Below, in pieces: positions 52,677 through 62,157 of a stretch of DNA of 64,000 nt. Made by a program: the position numbers and the translations under genes. The number at the start of each line of letters is the position of its first letter. The stretch's first letter is position 1. Source of the DNA: Thalassospira lucentensis (GTDB lineage: Bacteria > Pseudomonadota > Alphaproteobacteria > Rhodospirillales > Thalassospiraceae); contig NZ_LPVY01000003.1 of NCBI RefSeq assembly GCF_001613805.1, positions 248,001-312,000 on the forward strand, given 5' to 3'. The notes beneath the pieces were generated by a model that did no database searches, was not told the origin of the DNA, and worked only from the letters and a program-made list of their open reading frames with translations.

Positions 52677-53219
52677 ATGAAACCTGAATCCATCCTTGTT
52701 TTCTGGTTCAAGGAACTAGAACCCAAACAATGGTTTGAAAAAGATATCACGCTTGATCGTCATATCACTGAACGCTTTGCCGATTTTCATGCTGCCGCGG
52801 CAGCCGGGGAGCTATATGGTTGGCGAAAAAACGCACATGGTCGACTGGCAGAAATCATCATTCTGGATCAGTTTTCACGCAATATCTATCGCGACAAACC
52901 CGATGCGTTTGCCTGCGATACGATGGCACTTGTTCTGGCCCAGGAAGCCGTTGCCCAAGGGTTTGACGCGAAATTGACCAAACCCGCCGAAAAATGCTTT
53001 CTCTATATGCCTTATATGCATTCGGAATCAGAAGCGATCCACGAAGTTGCACTAAAGCTGTTTGATCAGCCGGGCCTGGAAAACAACCACGACTATGAAA
53101 TCAGGCACAAACAGATCATTGATCGTTTTGGGCGTTACCCCCATCGCAATGCAATCCTTGGCCGGGAATCCACTCCCGAAGAAACAGCGTTCCTGAAGGA
53201 ACCGAATTCTTCGTTCTGA
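52677..53219 (+). CDS. DUF924 family protein
   Basis: The 180-residue helical protein shows the DUF924 opening ILVFWFKELEPKQWFEKD, the LAEIILDQFSRNIYRDKPDAFA motif and FLYMPYMHSESEAIHE near the middle. HRNAILGRESTPEETAFL is the typical end. The family is TPR-like and widespread, with no known activity. GGGAAG precedes the ATG. It is 59 nt after nikO, with a terminator behind it, so it may be the last gene of the unit or stand alone. Confidence 0.88.
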   Translation: MKPESILVFWFKELEPKQWFEKDITLDRHITERFADFHAAAAAGELYGWRKNAHGRLAEIIILDQFSRNIYRDKPDAFACDTMALVLAQEAVAQGFDAKLTKPAEKCFLYMPYMHSESEAIHEVALKLFDQPGLENNHDYEIRHKQIIDRFGRYPHRNAILGRESTPEETAFLKEPNSSF

Positions 53220-53225
53220 ACATCA

Positions 53226-53255
53226 AAAAGGGGATGGCGTTGACCATCCCCTTTT
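53226..53255. terminator. Bidirectional terminator after DUF924
   Basis: AAAAGGGGATGG pairs with CCATCCCCTTTT across 6 nt between convergent genes. Confidence 0.9.
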
Positions 53256-53287
53256 GTGTTTTGAATTTCACGTGCAGGCCGTCACTG

Positions 53288-54352
53288 TTAGCCGATCTTG
53301 CGATCGCGCTTCTCCCACCAGCCTTCGACCAATGCCTCAGCCTCGTCCATGTAGTCGGCTTTACCGGCTAGGAACGCGCCCATTGCTGCACTGCCTTTGA
53401 TGCGCGCAATCGCAGCACTGTCTTCGACCTCGCCGCGCCAGACGGCCAGAAAATGCTGCAAGGTCACCGGGCTGTTATCTTCGTCGTCCTTTTCGGTCCG
53501 CGATAGAAGAGCGGGCCAGCGAACATCGCTGAGCTCGCCATTATCAAGCATACGCAGATCAACATGCTTAAACGGTGTACGTTCCGCCTCGCCGCCACCG
53601 CCCTTGATTACACCAATACGCGGCAATTCCAGAAGCTTGCCGGTTTCCCGGTGGACATCAAGAAACGCCGGATGGAATACGCCAAGAAATGCTGCACGCG
53701 CCTGCAACGGATTAAGCAGACGCAGCAGAGTATTGACCGGACTGCGAAGGCCCAGCAACGGTCGCAAACCAATCAATTCCTGAAGTTTCGGGTGAATATG
53801 GCGCAACGGCAAATAGGCAAAGCCCTTGGATGCGATATCCGAACGTGCTTCATCTGCAGACATTGCCAACGGCAACTTCAGGGCCTTGACTGCGGCCTCA
53901 GTCCCGACGCCGTTGGTCAGATGCGAGTTATAACCATGCATAAGAACCGGTATGCCATTGCGCGACAGCAACATCGCCGACAGCACGAACCACGGCAAGC
54001 CACGCGAACGCCCTGCCGCATAGGATGGCCAATCCAGCATAGGATGGCATTTTTCCGGAACCAGGCTTTCGTCATCAAGTTCAAGACGGGCAGCCTTGCG
54101 CACGGCTTCGATCATGCCAGCCAGTTCATCGGGCGTTTCCGCCCGATAACGCAGCATCAAAAGAAACGCGCCCAACTGGATCGGCTCAACCTCGTCACGC
54201 AGGATCATTGAAAAGGCGTCAAATGCCTCTTCACGCGTCAGGCTGCGTGAACGCCCCGGCCCGCGGAAAAAGGTCCGCAGATATCCGGAAAACGGATGAG
54301 ATTCCGGCAGATGATTGTCATCTTCAAGCTGCTCGAGATGATCGTCGGTCAT
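53288..54352 (-). CDS. ybiB: TrpD2/YbiB-like protein (anthranilate phosphoribosyltransferase fold)
   Basis: The 354-residue protein has the nucleoside phosphorylase class III fold: SLTREEAFDAFSMILRDEVEPIQLGAFLLMLRYRAETPDELAGM in the helical domain and later GVIKGGGGEAERTPFK. The key anthranilate and PRPP contacts of TrpD, notably the GTGGD-type loop, are not seen. E. coli YbiB of this family binds DNA and is LexA-regulated; an enzymatic role is unproven. It lies 21 nt after yaaA, probably co-transcribed. Confidence 0.78.
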   Translation of the reverse strand: MTDDHLEQLEDDNHLPESHPFSGYLRTFFRGPGRSRSLTREEAFDAFSMILRDEVEPIQLGAFLLMLRYRAETPDELAGMIEAVRKAARLELDDESLVPEKCHPMLDWPSYAAGRSRGLPWFVLSAMLLSRNGIPVLMHGYNSHLTNGVGTEAAVKALKLPLAMSADEARSDIASKGFAYLPLRHIHPKLQELIGLRPLLGLRSPVNTLLRLLNPLQARAAFLGVFHPAFLDVHRETGKLLELPRIGVIKGGGGEAERTPFKHVDLRMLDNGELSDVRWPALLSRTEKDDEDNSPVTLQHFLAVWRGEVEDSAAIARIKGSAAMGAFLAGKADYMDEAEALVEGWWEKRDRKIG

Positions 54353-54373
54353 ACGATCGCACCTGTTCTGTTG

Positions 54374-55147
54374 TCAGTCATGTTCGCGTGTAAAGACCCA
54401 CTCGTTATCATTCGACTGGTCTTTTTGATAGCGATAACCGTCCACATCGAACGATTTGAGGTCTTCGGGCTTTTCCAAACGATTGTCGATCATGTAGCGC
54501 GCCATCGTGCCACGTGCACGTTTGGCCGAGAAGCCAATGACCTTGCCAACACCGGCTTTGACCTCTTTGAAGACCGGCGTGATCACCGGACCGTCAAGCA
54601 CATCCTTTTTCACCGACTTGAAATATTCATGCGACGCCAGATTGATCAGGCTGCGGTTCTTGTGATCAGCGGTGATCGCATTGACCTGTTTGGCAATCTT
54701 GTCCCCCCAGAAGGCATAAAGATCCTTGCCGCGCGGGTTCGAAAGCCGCGTTCCCATTTCAAGACGGTAGGGCTGCATCAAATCACGCGGCTTTAAAAGC
54801 CCGTAAAGGCCCGAAAGCATCCGGAAATGGTTTTCAGCCCAGTCGATGTCTTTTTGATTCATCGTATCGGCATCAAGCCCGATATAGGTGTCGCCACGGA
54901 ACGCGTAAATTGCCGGTTTGGCGTTCGTGCGATCAAAAGGACGTGAAAAATGCGCAAACCGCTGATAGTTCAGATCAGCTAGATTTTCGCTGATGCCCAT
55001 CAGCTTCATCAGGTCGCTGCGACTTTTTTTACGCGCAACTTCAACAAGTTCTTCGGTGTCGTCGAGAAATTGCGGTTCTGAAACGACCATTTCAGGTGCA
55101 TCGGTTTCGAAATCAAGTTTCTTTGCCGGAGAAACAACAGCAAGCAT
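54374..55147 (-). CDS. yaaA: Peroxide stress protein YaaA
   Basis: The 257-residue protein begins MLAVVSPAKKLDFE, the family signature, and has KLMGISENLADLNYQRF and SGLYGLLKPRDLMQPYRLEMG followed by YFWGDK-like AFWGDKIAKQVN. YaaA lowers free iron and oxidative damage during hydrogen peroxide stress in E. coli and binds DNA. GAAGAGG precedes the ATG. No OxyR site was recognised by eye. Confidence 0.94.
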   Translation of the reverse strand: MLAVVSPAKKLDFETDAPEMVVSEPQFLDDTEELVEVARKKSRSDLMKLMGISENLADLNYQRFAHFSRPFDRTNAKPAIYAFRGDTYIGLDADTMNQKDIDWAENHFRMLSGLYGLLKPRDLMQPYRLEMGTRLSNPRGKDLYAFWGDKIAKQVNAITADHKNRSLINLASHEYFKSVKKDVLDGPVITPVFKEVKAGVGKVIGFSAKRARGTMARYMIDNRLEKPEDLKSFDVDGYRYQKDQSNDNEWVFTREHD

Positions 55148-55344
55148 TAAAACGCCTCTTCTCTTTCATCTCTGATCATTTTGTCGTAACAAGCCACAAG
55201 GCATGGAGAAAGTCTAGGGCCCAAGCCCATGTACACGTGAATATACGCCTGCACATCGGTTTGGACCCTTTGCCTTCTCCATAAACTTCTAATCTTGCAG
55301 AAAATCCGCGGTGTGCAAGCCGCCCGCGGAAGAAAGGACGAGTT

Positions 55345-55665
55345 ATGAGTGAACAAGTTCGCGCATCGCACATTCTTCTGATGTATGCCGGTTCGGCACG
55401 TTCCAGTGCAACCCGCACCAAGGAAGAAGCGCTTACCGAAATCAACGCACTCAAAGACCAGATTGCCAATGGTGCCGACTTCGCTGAAGTCGCCAAAACA
55501 AACTCTGACTGCCCGTCTGGTCAGCAGGGCGGCGATCTTGGCTTCTTTGGCCGCGGCATGATGGTTCCGGAATTTGATGCGGCTGCCTTCAACATGGAAG
55601 TCGGCACCACGTCCGACGTGGTTGAAACCGATTTTGGTTACCACCTGCTGCAGCGTACCGCCTGA
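55345..55665 (+). CDS. Single-domain parvulin peptidyl-prolyl isomerase, Pin1-like
   Basis: The 106-residue cytosolic isomerase opens VRASHILLMYAGSARSSATRTKEEAL and continues with the FAEVAKTNSDCPSGQQGGDLGFFGRGMMVPEF core and a GYHLLQRT end. The SHIL, SDC, GDLGxF and FGYH positions form the parvulin active site. The RTKEEAL insertion resembles the catalytic domain of eukaryotic Pin1 more than periplasmic SurA/PpiD. There is no signal peptide or WW domain. AAAGGACGAG precedes the ATG. Confidence 0.88.
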   Translation: MSEQVRASHILLMYAGSARSSATRTKEEALTEINALKDQIANGADFAEVAKTNSDCPSGQQGGDLGFFGRGMMVPEFDAAAFNMEVGTTSDVVETDFGYHLLQRTA

Positions 55666-55685
55666 TTAGCGTTCGCTGGAAAAAT

Positions 55686-55717
55686 AAAGGGCCTGCAATT
55701 CTTTGCGGGCCCTTTTT
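55686..55717. terminator. Terminator between parvulin and DUF1491 genes
   Basis: AAAGGGCCTGCAA pairs with TTTGCGGGCCCTTT, with T5 on the plus strand. It serves both convergent genes. Confidence 0.88.
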
Positions 55718-55744
55718 GATTTTGTACTTACGAACTTTGGTCCA

Positions 55745-56095
55745 TCAGAAATCAACCAACGGCGCATCAAGTTCGTATTCGCCCTTGTGATCCTCCACCT
55801 CAAGCACCCAGACATCGCGATCAAATTTCACCTGCTTGCGCCAGTATTCGTCACAAGCAAATTCTGTTTCGCGCCCGCCATCCGGTCCGCCAGCTACCTG
55901 CATCCAGCCCATATCGCCATCAAGTGTCGTGACACGCGAATAGACATAGCATCCAGCGGCAAAACGATTGAGCTTCAGCAGAACCGCACCGGCATCTTCA
56001 TTGCCCTTGTGCGCGACCATCGCCGTAATCAGCTTTGACTGGCAGATGGCAATCTGCCCGCGCACCCAGATACCAGCCTTAAGTCGCGGCTGCAT
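55745..56095 (-). CDS. DUF1491 family protein
   Basis: The 116-residue protein starts MQPRLKAGIWVRGQIAICQSK and contains DAGAVLLKLNRFAAGCYVYSR and DVWVLEVEDHKGEYEL. These are the conserved blocks of DUF1491, a small alphaproteobacterial family without known function. The ATG overlaps the stop of the M23 gene (TAATG), so the two are translationally coupled. A reading 29 codons longer inside the M23 gene was rejected. Confidence 0.85.
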   Translation of the reverse strand: MQPRLKAGIWVRGQIAICQSKLITAMVAHKGNEDAGAVLLKLNRFAAGCYVYSRVTTLDGDMGWMQVAGGPDGGRETEFACDEYWRKQVKFDRDVWVLEVEDHKGEYELDAPLVDF

Positions 56096-56889
56096 TACTG
56101 GCCACTCCGGTTTGCGGTCACATTTTCCGGTATTTGCAGGATCAGGTTGGCATTGGGACAGATACTTTCCCAAATGTCCCACTCCGATGGCTTGGCCGCC
56201 CCGAAATAATCGCCCTTTTTGTCCAGCATATCGAAAATGATCTGGAAATGCAGATGCGGGATCCAGTCACCATTGATCGGGAAATCACCAAAGGTGCACA
56301 GAAGATGGTCTTTTTCGACCGGCTGGCCGACATACAATCCGTCAAGCGACTCACGGCTGAGGTGACCATACAACGTGTAAAAAGTCACACCCGGTTCCGG
56401 GTTGTGTTCAAGGATGATGGTCGGTCCGTAATCAAGGTGAAGATTGTTGTCATTAAAGCTGTGCACGACGCCATCAAGCGGGACATAGACAGGCGTTCCC
56501 GCCGGGGCGAACAGATCAATCCCCAGATGCTGGCTACGGGCCTCGCCATCATTTTTGAACTGTTCCGATTGATAGCATATCCGGTCTTCGCGATAACGCC
56601 CGATACCGACCGGCGCATTGGCATCGGCCATCTGCCGCCACATGATTTCGGTCTGCCGGGCCGGATCGCTGGTGCCGCCAATCACGACATCCCCGTTACG
56701 TGAAAAGTCATAGACGATTTTCGGACAGCTTTTCAGATCGCAATCCATGATCGCGGCAAAATCGGCCTGATGGTCAATGATCCACTGCCGAAGACGCGGC
56801 GCATCTTCCTTCGGTTCCTGCCCGTTTGCGTGGCGATCGATATAGGATTGAAACCGCGCAGATGCGCCGTCTATGGTGGTTATGGTCAC
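56095..56889 (-). CDS. M23-family metallopeptidase without signal peptide
   Basis: The 264-residue protein has an M23 domain in its second half with intact zinc ligands: HLGIDLFAPAGTPVY (His and Asp), LYGHLS and HLHFQ. Unlike the NlpD-like protein, the catalytic set looks complete. No signal peptide or membrane helix is seen, which is unusual for a peptidoglycan enzyme. Related M23 domains occur inside cytosolic fusion proteins with aminotransferases. The target is unknown. It is coupled to DUF1491 by TAATG. Confidence 0.78.
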   Translation of the reverse strand: MTITTIDGASARFQSYIDRHANGQEPKEDAPRLRQWIIDHQADFAAIMDCDLKSCPKIVYDFSRNGDVVIGGTSDPARQTEIMWRQMADANAPVGIGRYREDRICYQSEQFKNDGEARSQHLGIDLFAPAGTPVYVPLDGVVHSFNDNNLHLDYGPTIILEHNPEPGVTFYTLYGHLSRESLDGLYVGQPVEKDHLLCTFGDFPINGDWIPHLHFQIIFDMLDKKGDYFGAAKPSEWDIWESICPNANLILQIPENVTANRSGQ

Positions 56890-56977
56890 AGCGGTGGCTC
56901 CGGCAAAGAAAAAGGCAGGATGAAAACATCCTGCCTTTGCCTACATGATATTTCGCCACAAGGGCAAGCACCAAGAC

Positions 56978-57463
56978 TTACCAGTTGGTGACTTCGTACT
57001 CGCACGCGACATCGTCATCATCGGTGTCGGTCAGCGCCACCGTCAGGCGACGCATCTGCGGATTGAAGCGTTTAACGAAGTTCAAAAGCACCAGCGCTTC
57101 TTCCGAAAGTTCGCCGGCATCTTCATCGTCTTCGTCAAGTTCGCAAAGCTCGACCAGTTCAAGGAACAGAGCCGCCAGCGCACGTTTGACATCTTCGCCG
57201 CCTTTAAGGCCGCCGGTCAGTTCGCCAAGCGGGCCCAGATCCACATCAAGCTTGCGAAGCGTCTTGCTCATCTGGTCGATGGCATCTTCGTCTAGAACCA
57301 TCTCGGCCGCGATCATATGCGTGCCGACTTCGTTGATGTTCAGGAAGCCGATAAATTCGAACAGATCGTCCTTGTTACGGCCTTCGGCCAGAAGCTGTTC
57401 GGTATGCGCTTCGAATTCTTCGAAGTCTATGTCTTCGCCAAGATCGTTTTCGAGGTCGCTCAT
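56978..57463 (-). CDS. Acidic hypothetical protein
   Basis: I do not recognise this 161-residue protein. It is strongly acidic, with Asp/Glu runs near residues 1-15, 110-122 and 145-152, predicted all-helical and soluble. GGAGAG sits 5 nt before ATG 57463, which decides the start over a reading 32 codons longer. It is separated from the M23 gene by 88 nt and divergent from the DUF599 gene. Codon use is normal. Confidence 0.65.
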   Translation of the reverse strand: MSDLENDLGEDIDFEEFEAHTEQLLAEGRNKDDLFEFIGFLNINEVGTHMIAAEMVLDEDAIDQMSKTLRKLDVDLGPLGELTGGLKGGEDVKRALAALFLELVELCELDEDDEDAGELSEEALVLLNFVKRFNPQMRRLTVALTDTDDDDVACEYEVTNW

Positions 57464-57679
57464 GTCGCTCTCCAGTGAAAATTTGCGCCGCTCATACTCT
57501 GTATCGGTGAAAAACACAACCCGCACCGGGTCATCAGGGATCAGACATGCGTGGATCACAGATCGGAATGGATACAGGAAACATTAAAGCCGATTGCGAA
57601 CAATCATGTATCCTCAGTAGGATGGCATCGCCAATCAATGTGTTTTATGGCCGAAACGATTTCAAAGACGGATCACATT

Positions 57680-58357
57680 ATGCCCGAATTTACGTTACTC
57701 GACATCGCCGCTGTCAGCTGGGCATTCATCTGGTGGGTGGGCTATACCATATTCGCCGATGCAAGTTCGCGACGACGCAATTCGATTTCGGCCCATATGG
57801 CGCGCAATCGCCATCGCTGGATGGAACAGATGCTTCAACGCAATCTGCGTATGGTCGATACCTCCATCGCGGGCAACCTGATCACCGGTATCAGCTTTTT
57901 TTCCTCGACCACCATTCTGGTGCTGATTGGTCTGATCGCACTTCTTGGCTACACCGAAAAGGCAATCCAAACGGTATCCGCCCTGCCCTTTGCCGTTGAA
58001 ACCACGGCGGCAGTCTGGGAATGCAAGGTCGTTCTGCTGGTTCTGATCTTTATCTACGCCTTCTTCAAATTCACCTGGGCGTTTCGCCTGTCGAACTATT
58101 GTTCGATCCTGATTGGTGCAGCCCCGGACCCGAGCGCACCGGATGCGGCAAAGGCCGCCGCCCGGGCATCGCGCATGAGCATGATGTCGGCCCATAACTT
58201 CAATCGTGGCATTCGTGCCTATTTCTTCGCACTATCAGCGCTTGCCTGGTTCTATCACCCAGTCGCCTTCATCATTGGCGCCGCATGGGTCACGCTGGTT
58301 CTTTACAATCGCGAATTCCGATCCCATGCGCTTGATATTCTCGCAGGGCATCACTGA
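57680..58357 (+). CDS. DUF599 family membrane protein
   Basis: The 225-residue protein has four likely helices (about residues 5-25, 60-90, 103-125 and 180-212). It carries the DUF599 opening MPEFTLLDIAAVSWAFIWW, the RNLRMVDTSIAGNLITGISFFSST motif, FTWAFRLSNYCSILIGA in the third loop and FNRGIRAYFFALSALAWF. The family is widespread in proteobacteria and of unknown role. ATG 57680 aligns with family length; an upstream reading from 57551 overlaps the acidic gene and was rejected. Confidence 0.85.
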   Translation: MPEFTLLDIAAVSWAFIWWVGYTIFADASSRRRNSISAHMARNRHRWMEQMLQRNLRMVDTSIAGNLITGISFFSSTTILVLIGLIALLGYTEKAIQTVSALPFAVETTAAVWECKVVLLVLIFIYAFFKFTWAFRLSNYCSILIGAAPDPSAPDAAKAAARASRMSMMSAHNFNRGIRAYFFALSALAWFYHPVAFIIGAAWVTLVLYNREFRSHALDILAGHH

Positions 58358-58361
58358 AACG

Positions 58362-58388
58362 AAAAAGGCCGCATCAAGCGGCCTTTTT
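58362..58388. terminator. Bidirectional terminator between DUF599 and MFS genes
   Basis: AAAAAGGCCGC pairs perfectly with GCGGCCTTTTT around a 5-nt loop. Confidence 0.92.
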
Positions 58389-58407
58389 GTTTACAGTCCT
58401 CTTATCA

Positions 58408-59595
58408 TCAGGCGTGCTGGCGACGGTAACGCAATGCATAACCGGCAAGAACCAGCATCACCAATCCAACCGGCAGTGCCGCGGAATACAGCAAGGTTGC
58501 CCAACCGGCCCCAGCATAAATCGAACCGGCGGACAATGACGCAACCGCGACTGTCCCGAACACGACAAATTCGTTGATCGCCTGCACGCGGGCCTGCTCG
58601 GCCGGACGATAGTTTTCCGTAAGGAACGTCGTGGCACCGACAAACATAAAGTTCCATCCGACCCCAAGCAGCACAAGAGAAGGCCAGAAGTTGCCGATCA
58701 GATCCTCGCCTGCCAGACCGAATGCCAGACAGATCAGATTGAGCACGGCACCGACCTGAATGATGGTAAGAGCGCCAAAACGGCGGATCAGGTTGCCGGT
58801 AAAGAAGCCCGGCGCATACATGCCCACCACATGCCACTGAATGATGAACGCGGCATCGCCAAATTCGTAATTGCAATCAAGGATCGCAAGCGGTGTTGCT
58901 GTCATAACAAAGCTCATGACCGCATAGCCAAGCGCTCCCGCAATCATTGCTATTATCACCGCGGGTTGTCCTATCACCATTTTAAGCGGACGCGCAGGTT
59001 CATCATGCTTAGTGCCGCGCATATCCGGCAAGCGCAACTGGCCAATTGCAATAACCAGCAGAAATTGCAAACCGATCAGAGCCACGAAAGTCCCCAGGAA
59101 CGGAACCGTTTCGAACCAATTGCGGGCAAAACTTGCCAGATTTGGTCCGACAAAAGCGGCGGCAAGCCCGCCCAGCATGGTCAGTGAAATTGCCCGCGAA
59201 CGGAACTCTGGCGGCGCCGCTTCGGCGGCCGCGAAACGATATTGCATGGCGATGGCATTGGCAGACCCGATACAGGCACAAGCCACACACAAAAGCCAGA
59301 AACTGCCAAAATAAACCGTCCCCATGCCGGAAACAGCACCCAGCATCCCGATCACCGATCCGATCCAAAACCCAACCCGCCGACCGAACCGGTTCATCAT
59401 CAACGCGGACGGGGCGGTCGTTACCATCATCGCGATCATGGTGAAGGCAACCGGCAATGTTGACAGTGACTTGTCCGGCGCCAGCGAATAACCGATCACG
59501 GCGGCAACGGTAAACAGCAGCGACATAGCACTTGCTGACAACGCAACGCATAAACTTAAAAACAGAATGTTTCGACGTACTTCGGGGCTGGACAT
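58408..59595 (-). CDS. MFS transporter
   Basis: The 395-residue membrane protein has about twelve helices with the loop 2-3 motif NRFGRRVGFWIG and the cytosolic centre GTKHDEPARPLK. FMFVGATTFLTENYRPAEQARVQAINEFVVFG in the second half resembles sugar/drug exporters of the YfmO/YcaD type. No substrate can be assigned. It is transcribed alone; AAGG precedes the start. Confidence 0.88.
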   Translation of the reverse strand: MSSPEVRRNILFLSLCVALSASAMSLLFTVAAVIGYSLAPDKSLSTLPVAFTMIAMMVTTAPSALMMNRFGRRVGFWIGSVIGMLGAVSGMGTVYFGSFWLLCVACACIGSANAIAMQYRFAAAEAAPPEFRSRAISLTMLGGLAAAFVGPNLASFARNWFETVPFLGTFVALIGLQFLLVIAIGQLRLPDMRGTKHDEPARPLKMVIGQPAVIIAMIAGALGYAVMSFVMTATPLAILDCNYEFGDAAFIIQWHVVGMYAPGFFTGNLIRRFGALTIIQVGAVLNLICLAFGLAGEDLIGNFWPSLVLLGVGWNFMFVGATTFLTENYRPAEQARVQAINEFVVFGTVAVASLSAGSIYAGAGWATLLYSAALPVGLVMLVLAGYALRYRRQHA

Positions 59596-59980
59596 GCGGG
59601 GCTTACCTTACGAGGCTTTGGCGTGGTGGCGCCGTTTCAATCTGGTATTTTGGCAAAGTACAAGAACAAGGAACTACTGTAAAATCTTAACCGGGTTACG
59701 GCTTGCCCTGCTCTTTTTTGATGCTATATTGGCTTCTCAATTAACGGAATAGCATCAATGCACGGCATGGCCGACAAGAAATTGATGGAATGCACAATCA
59801 CTGCACGTCTTTTTGGCGTCGCGGCTTTTTGTGCTGCTTCCCCAGTCGCTTTTTTCAAAGAGCGAACTTGACCTCATCCTGAAATTCCTTTTCTTGTGCC
59901 TAAAGCCCGCGTAAACATGCGGGTTTGAAAAATGCGCACATGACATTTATGCCCGCAGATAAAGCAGAGTTGAGCCAGAC
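59596..59980 (+). other. Intergenic region with thrS promoter, mini-ORF and hairpin
   Basis: This 385-bp gap between the MFS and thrS genes has a possible plus-strand promoter (TTGCCC 59703, 16 nt, TATATT 59725-59730). It also has a 37-codon ORF at 59758-59871 (MHGMADKKLMECTITARLFG...KERT) with a GGA-type ribosome site, and a hairpin AAGCCCGC/GCGGGTTT (59903-59926) without a U-run. The mini-ORF has three Thr codons, too few to argue for classical attenuation. Nothing else was recognised. Confidence 0.4.
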
Positions 59981-61918
59981 ATGATTGCCCTCACCCTTCC
60001 GGACGGCGCCGTACGCGAATTTGACGGTCCTGTATCGGGTTTCGATGTTGCCAAAAGCATCAGTCCCTCGCTGGCAAAGAAATCCTTTGCCATCATCGTT
60101 AACGGCGAATTGCGCGACCTGTTGCGCGAAATCGACACTGATGCCGCCATCGAAATCGTGACCAAGGGGCACAAGGAAGTTCTGCCGCTGATCCGGCATG
60201 ACTGCGCCCATGTCATGGCCGAAGCGGTTCAGGAATTGTACCCTGACACGCAGGTCACAATTGGCCCATCCATCGAAAACGGTTTCTATTACGACTTCGC
60301 CCGCAAGACGCCCTTTACGCCGGACGATCTGATCAAGATCGAAAAGCAGATGCACAAGATCGTCGAGCGTAACGAGAAAATCGAACGCGAAGTATGGGAT
60401 CGTAACGAGGCTATCAAGTTCTTCCTCGAAAAGGGTGAAGACTACAAAGCCGAGATCATCCGAGATCTGCCGGAAACCGAAACGATCACCTGCTATCGTC
60501 AGGGCAATTTCATTGACCTGTGCCGTGGCCCGCATGCCCCGTCGACCGGCAAGATCGGCAAGGCTTTCAAACTGATGAAGGTTGCAGGTGCTTATTGGCG
60601 TGGCAACTCGGATAACGAGATGCTGCAGCGTATCTATGGCACCTGCTGGGAAACGCAGGAAGACCTTGATGCCTACCTACACATGCTTGAAGAAGCCGAA
60701 AAGCGTGACCATCGTCGCCTTGGTCGCGAAATGGACCTCTTCCACATGCAGGAAGAAGCCCAAGGTTCGGTTTTCTGGCACGACAAAGGCCTGAAACTGT
60801 ATCGCAAGGTCGAAACCTATATCCGTAAACGTCTTGATGCCGAAGGCTATCAGGAAGTCCGCACGCCGCAGCTTGTCGACCGTATCCTTTGGGAAAAATC
60901 CGGCCACTGGGAAAAGTTCCGCGAGAACATGTTCACCACGACCCCGGATGAAGACGACCCCGAAAAGGTTCTGGCTCTCAAGCCGATGAACTGCCCGTGC
61001 CACGTGCAGATTTTCCGTATGGGCAGTAAATCCTATCGTGACCTGCCGCTGCGTATGGCGGAGTTCGGCTGTTGCCATCGTAACGAGCCATCCGGCGGCC
61101 TGCATGGTATTATGCGAGTGCGCCAGTTCATTCAGGATGATGCGCATATCTTCTGTACCGAAGACCAGATTGTCTCGGAAACCAAGATTTTCTGTGACCT
61201 TCTGAAATCGGTTTACAAGGATTTCGGTTTTACCGACATCCTCGTCAAATTCTCGGACCGCCCGGAAGTCCGTGCCGGTTCCGATGAAATCTGGGACAAG
61301 GCCGAAACAGCCCTTCGCGAAGCTGCTGAAGAAGCCGGTCTGACGCTTGAAATCAACCCGGGTGAAGGCGCGTTTTACGGGCCGAAGCTTGAGTTCGTTC
61401 TGCGTGATGCGATTGGCCGTGACTGGCAGTGTGGAACTCTTCAGGCCGACTTCGTCCTGCCGGAACGTCTTGATGCGTCCTATATGGGTGAAGACGGTGA
61501 AAAGCATCGTCCGGTCATGCTGCACCGTGCGATCCTTGGCTCGCTTGAACGCTTCATCGGCATTCTGATCGAAAACTATGCCGGTCGCCTGCCGCTTTGG
61601 CTGTCGCCTGTTCATGCGGTGATCTGCTCGATCACCAACGAAGCAGATAGCTACGCGGAAGAAGTGAAAAAAACACTTCAAGCCAAAGGCTTGAACGTTG
61701 AACTTGACCTTCGCAACGAAAAGATCAGCTACAAGGTTCGCGAACACAGCCATGCGAAAATCCCACTGATCCTCGCCCTTGGCAAACGCGAGGCAGAGGA
61801 AAAAACAGCATCGGTCCGTCGCCTTGGTTTCCAGCATCAGAAAACCATGGGGATCGACGAACTGGCTGAAGCCATGGCAACCGAAATCCGTGATCGCATG
61901 ATTGAGGCCGACTTCTGA
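59981..61918 (+). CDS. thrS: Threonyl-tRNA synthetase
   Basis: The 645-residue class II synthetase has an N-terminal TGS domain (residues 1-62), an editing/SAD domain (His in [14 protein letters not shown] and [15 protein letters not shown]), and the catalytic core with zinc ligands (NCPCHVQIF, then [10 protein letters not shown] as motif 3). A C-terminal anticodon-binding domain completes it. Domain order is complete. Expression may be controlled in the roughly 240-nt leader. The long antisense frame over it is a shadow. Confidence 0.97.
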   Translation: MIALTLPDGAVREFDGPVSGFDVAKSISPSLAKKSFAIIVNGELRDLLREIDTDAAIEIVTKGHKEVLPLIRHDCAHVMAEAVQELYPDTQVTIGPSIENGFYYDFARKTPFTPDDLIKIEKQMHKIVERNEKIEREVWDRNEAIKFFLEKGEDYKAEIIRDLPETETITCYRQGNFIDLCRGPHAPSTGKIGKAFKLMKVAGAYWRGNSDNEMLQRIYGTCWETQEDLDAYLHMLEEAEKRDHRRLGREMDLFHMQEEAQGSVFWHDKGLKLYRKVETYIRKRLDAEGYQEVRTPQLVDRILWEKSGHWEKFRENMFTTTPDEDDPEKVLALKPMNCPCHVQIFRMGSKSYRDLPLRMAEFGCCHRNEPSGGLHGIMRVRQFIQDDAHIFCTEDQIVSETKIFCDLLKSVYKDFGFTDILVKFSDRPEVRAGSDEIWDKAETALREAAEEAGLTLEINPGEGAFYGPKLEFVLRDAIGRDWQCGTLQADFVLPERLDASYMGEDGEKHRPVMLHRAILGSLERFIGILIENYAGRLPLWLSPVHAVICSITNEADSYAEEVKKTLQAKGLNVELDLRNEKISYKVREHSHAKIPLILALGKREAEEKTASVRRLGFQHQKTMGIDELAEAMATEIRDRMIEADF

Positions 61919-61942
61919 TTGACTGATCGACGCTAAAACAGC

Positions 61943-61978
61943 AAAGGCCCGCAATGTTTACTGCGGGCCTTTTTTTTG
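61943..61978 (+). terminator. Terminator after thrS
   Basis: AAAGGCCCGCA pairs with TGCGGGCCTTT around 8 nt and continues into T8, 24 nt past the stop. Confidence 0.93.
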
Positions 61979-62157
61979 TTTCCCGAAACCACAGATTTCA
62001 CCGACACTCCCCGGGTCTTCATATATTTCAGTATTTACCGATTTAACGCTTTCACCAACTCGTGACTGCACTTAATGCAAAGTTATGCTAAATCCGAAAC
62101 TGAAACCGCGTCCCCAACGTATCTGATGCATGTGTTTTCTTGAAAAAGGTAGCGACA

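Noticed and set aside
60677-61954. 425-codon frame on the minus strand
   Set aside because: Antisense shadow of thrS with no recognisable domain or ribosome site.
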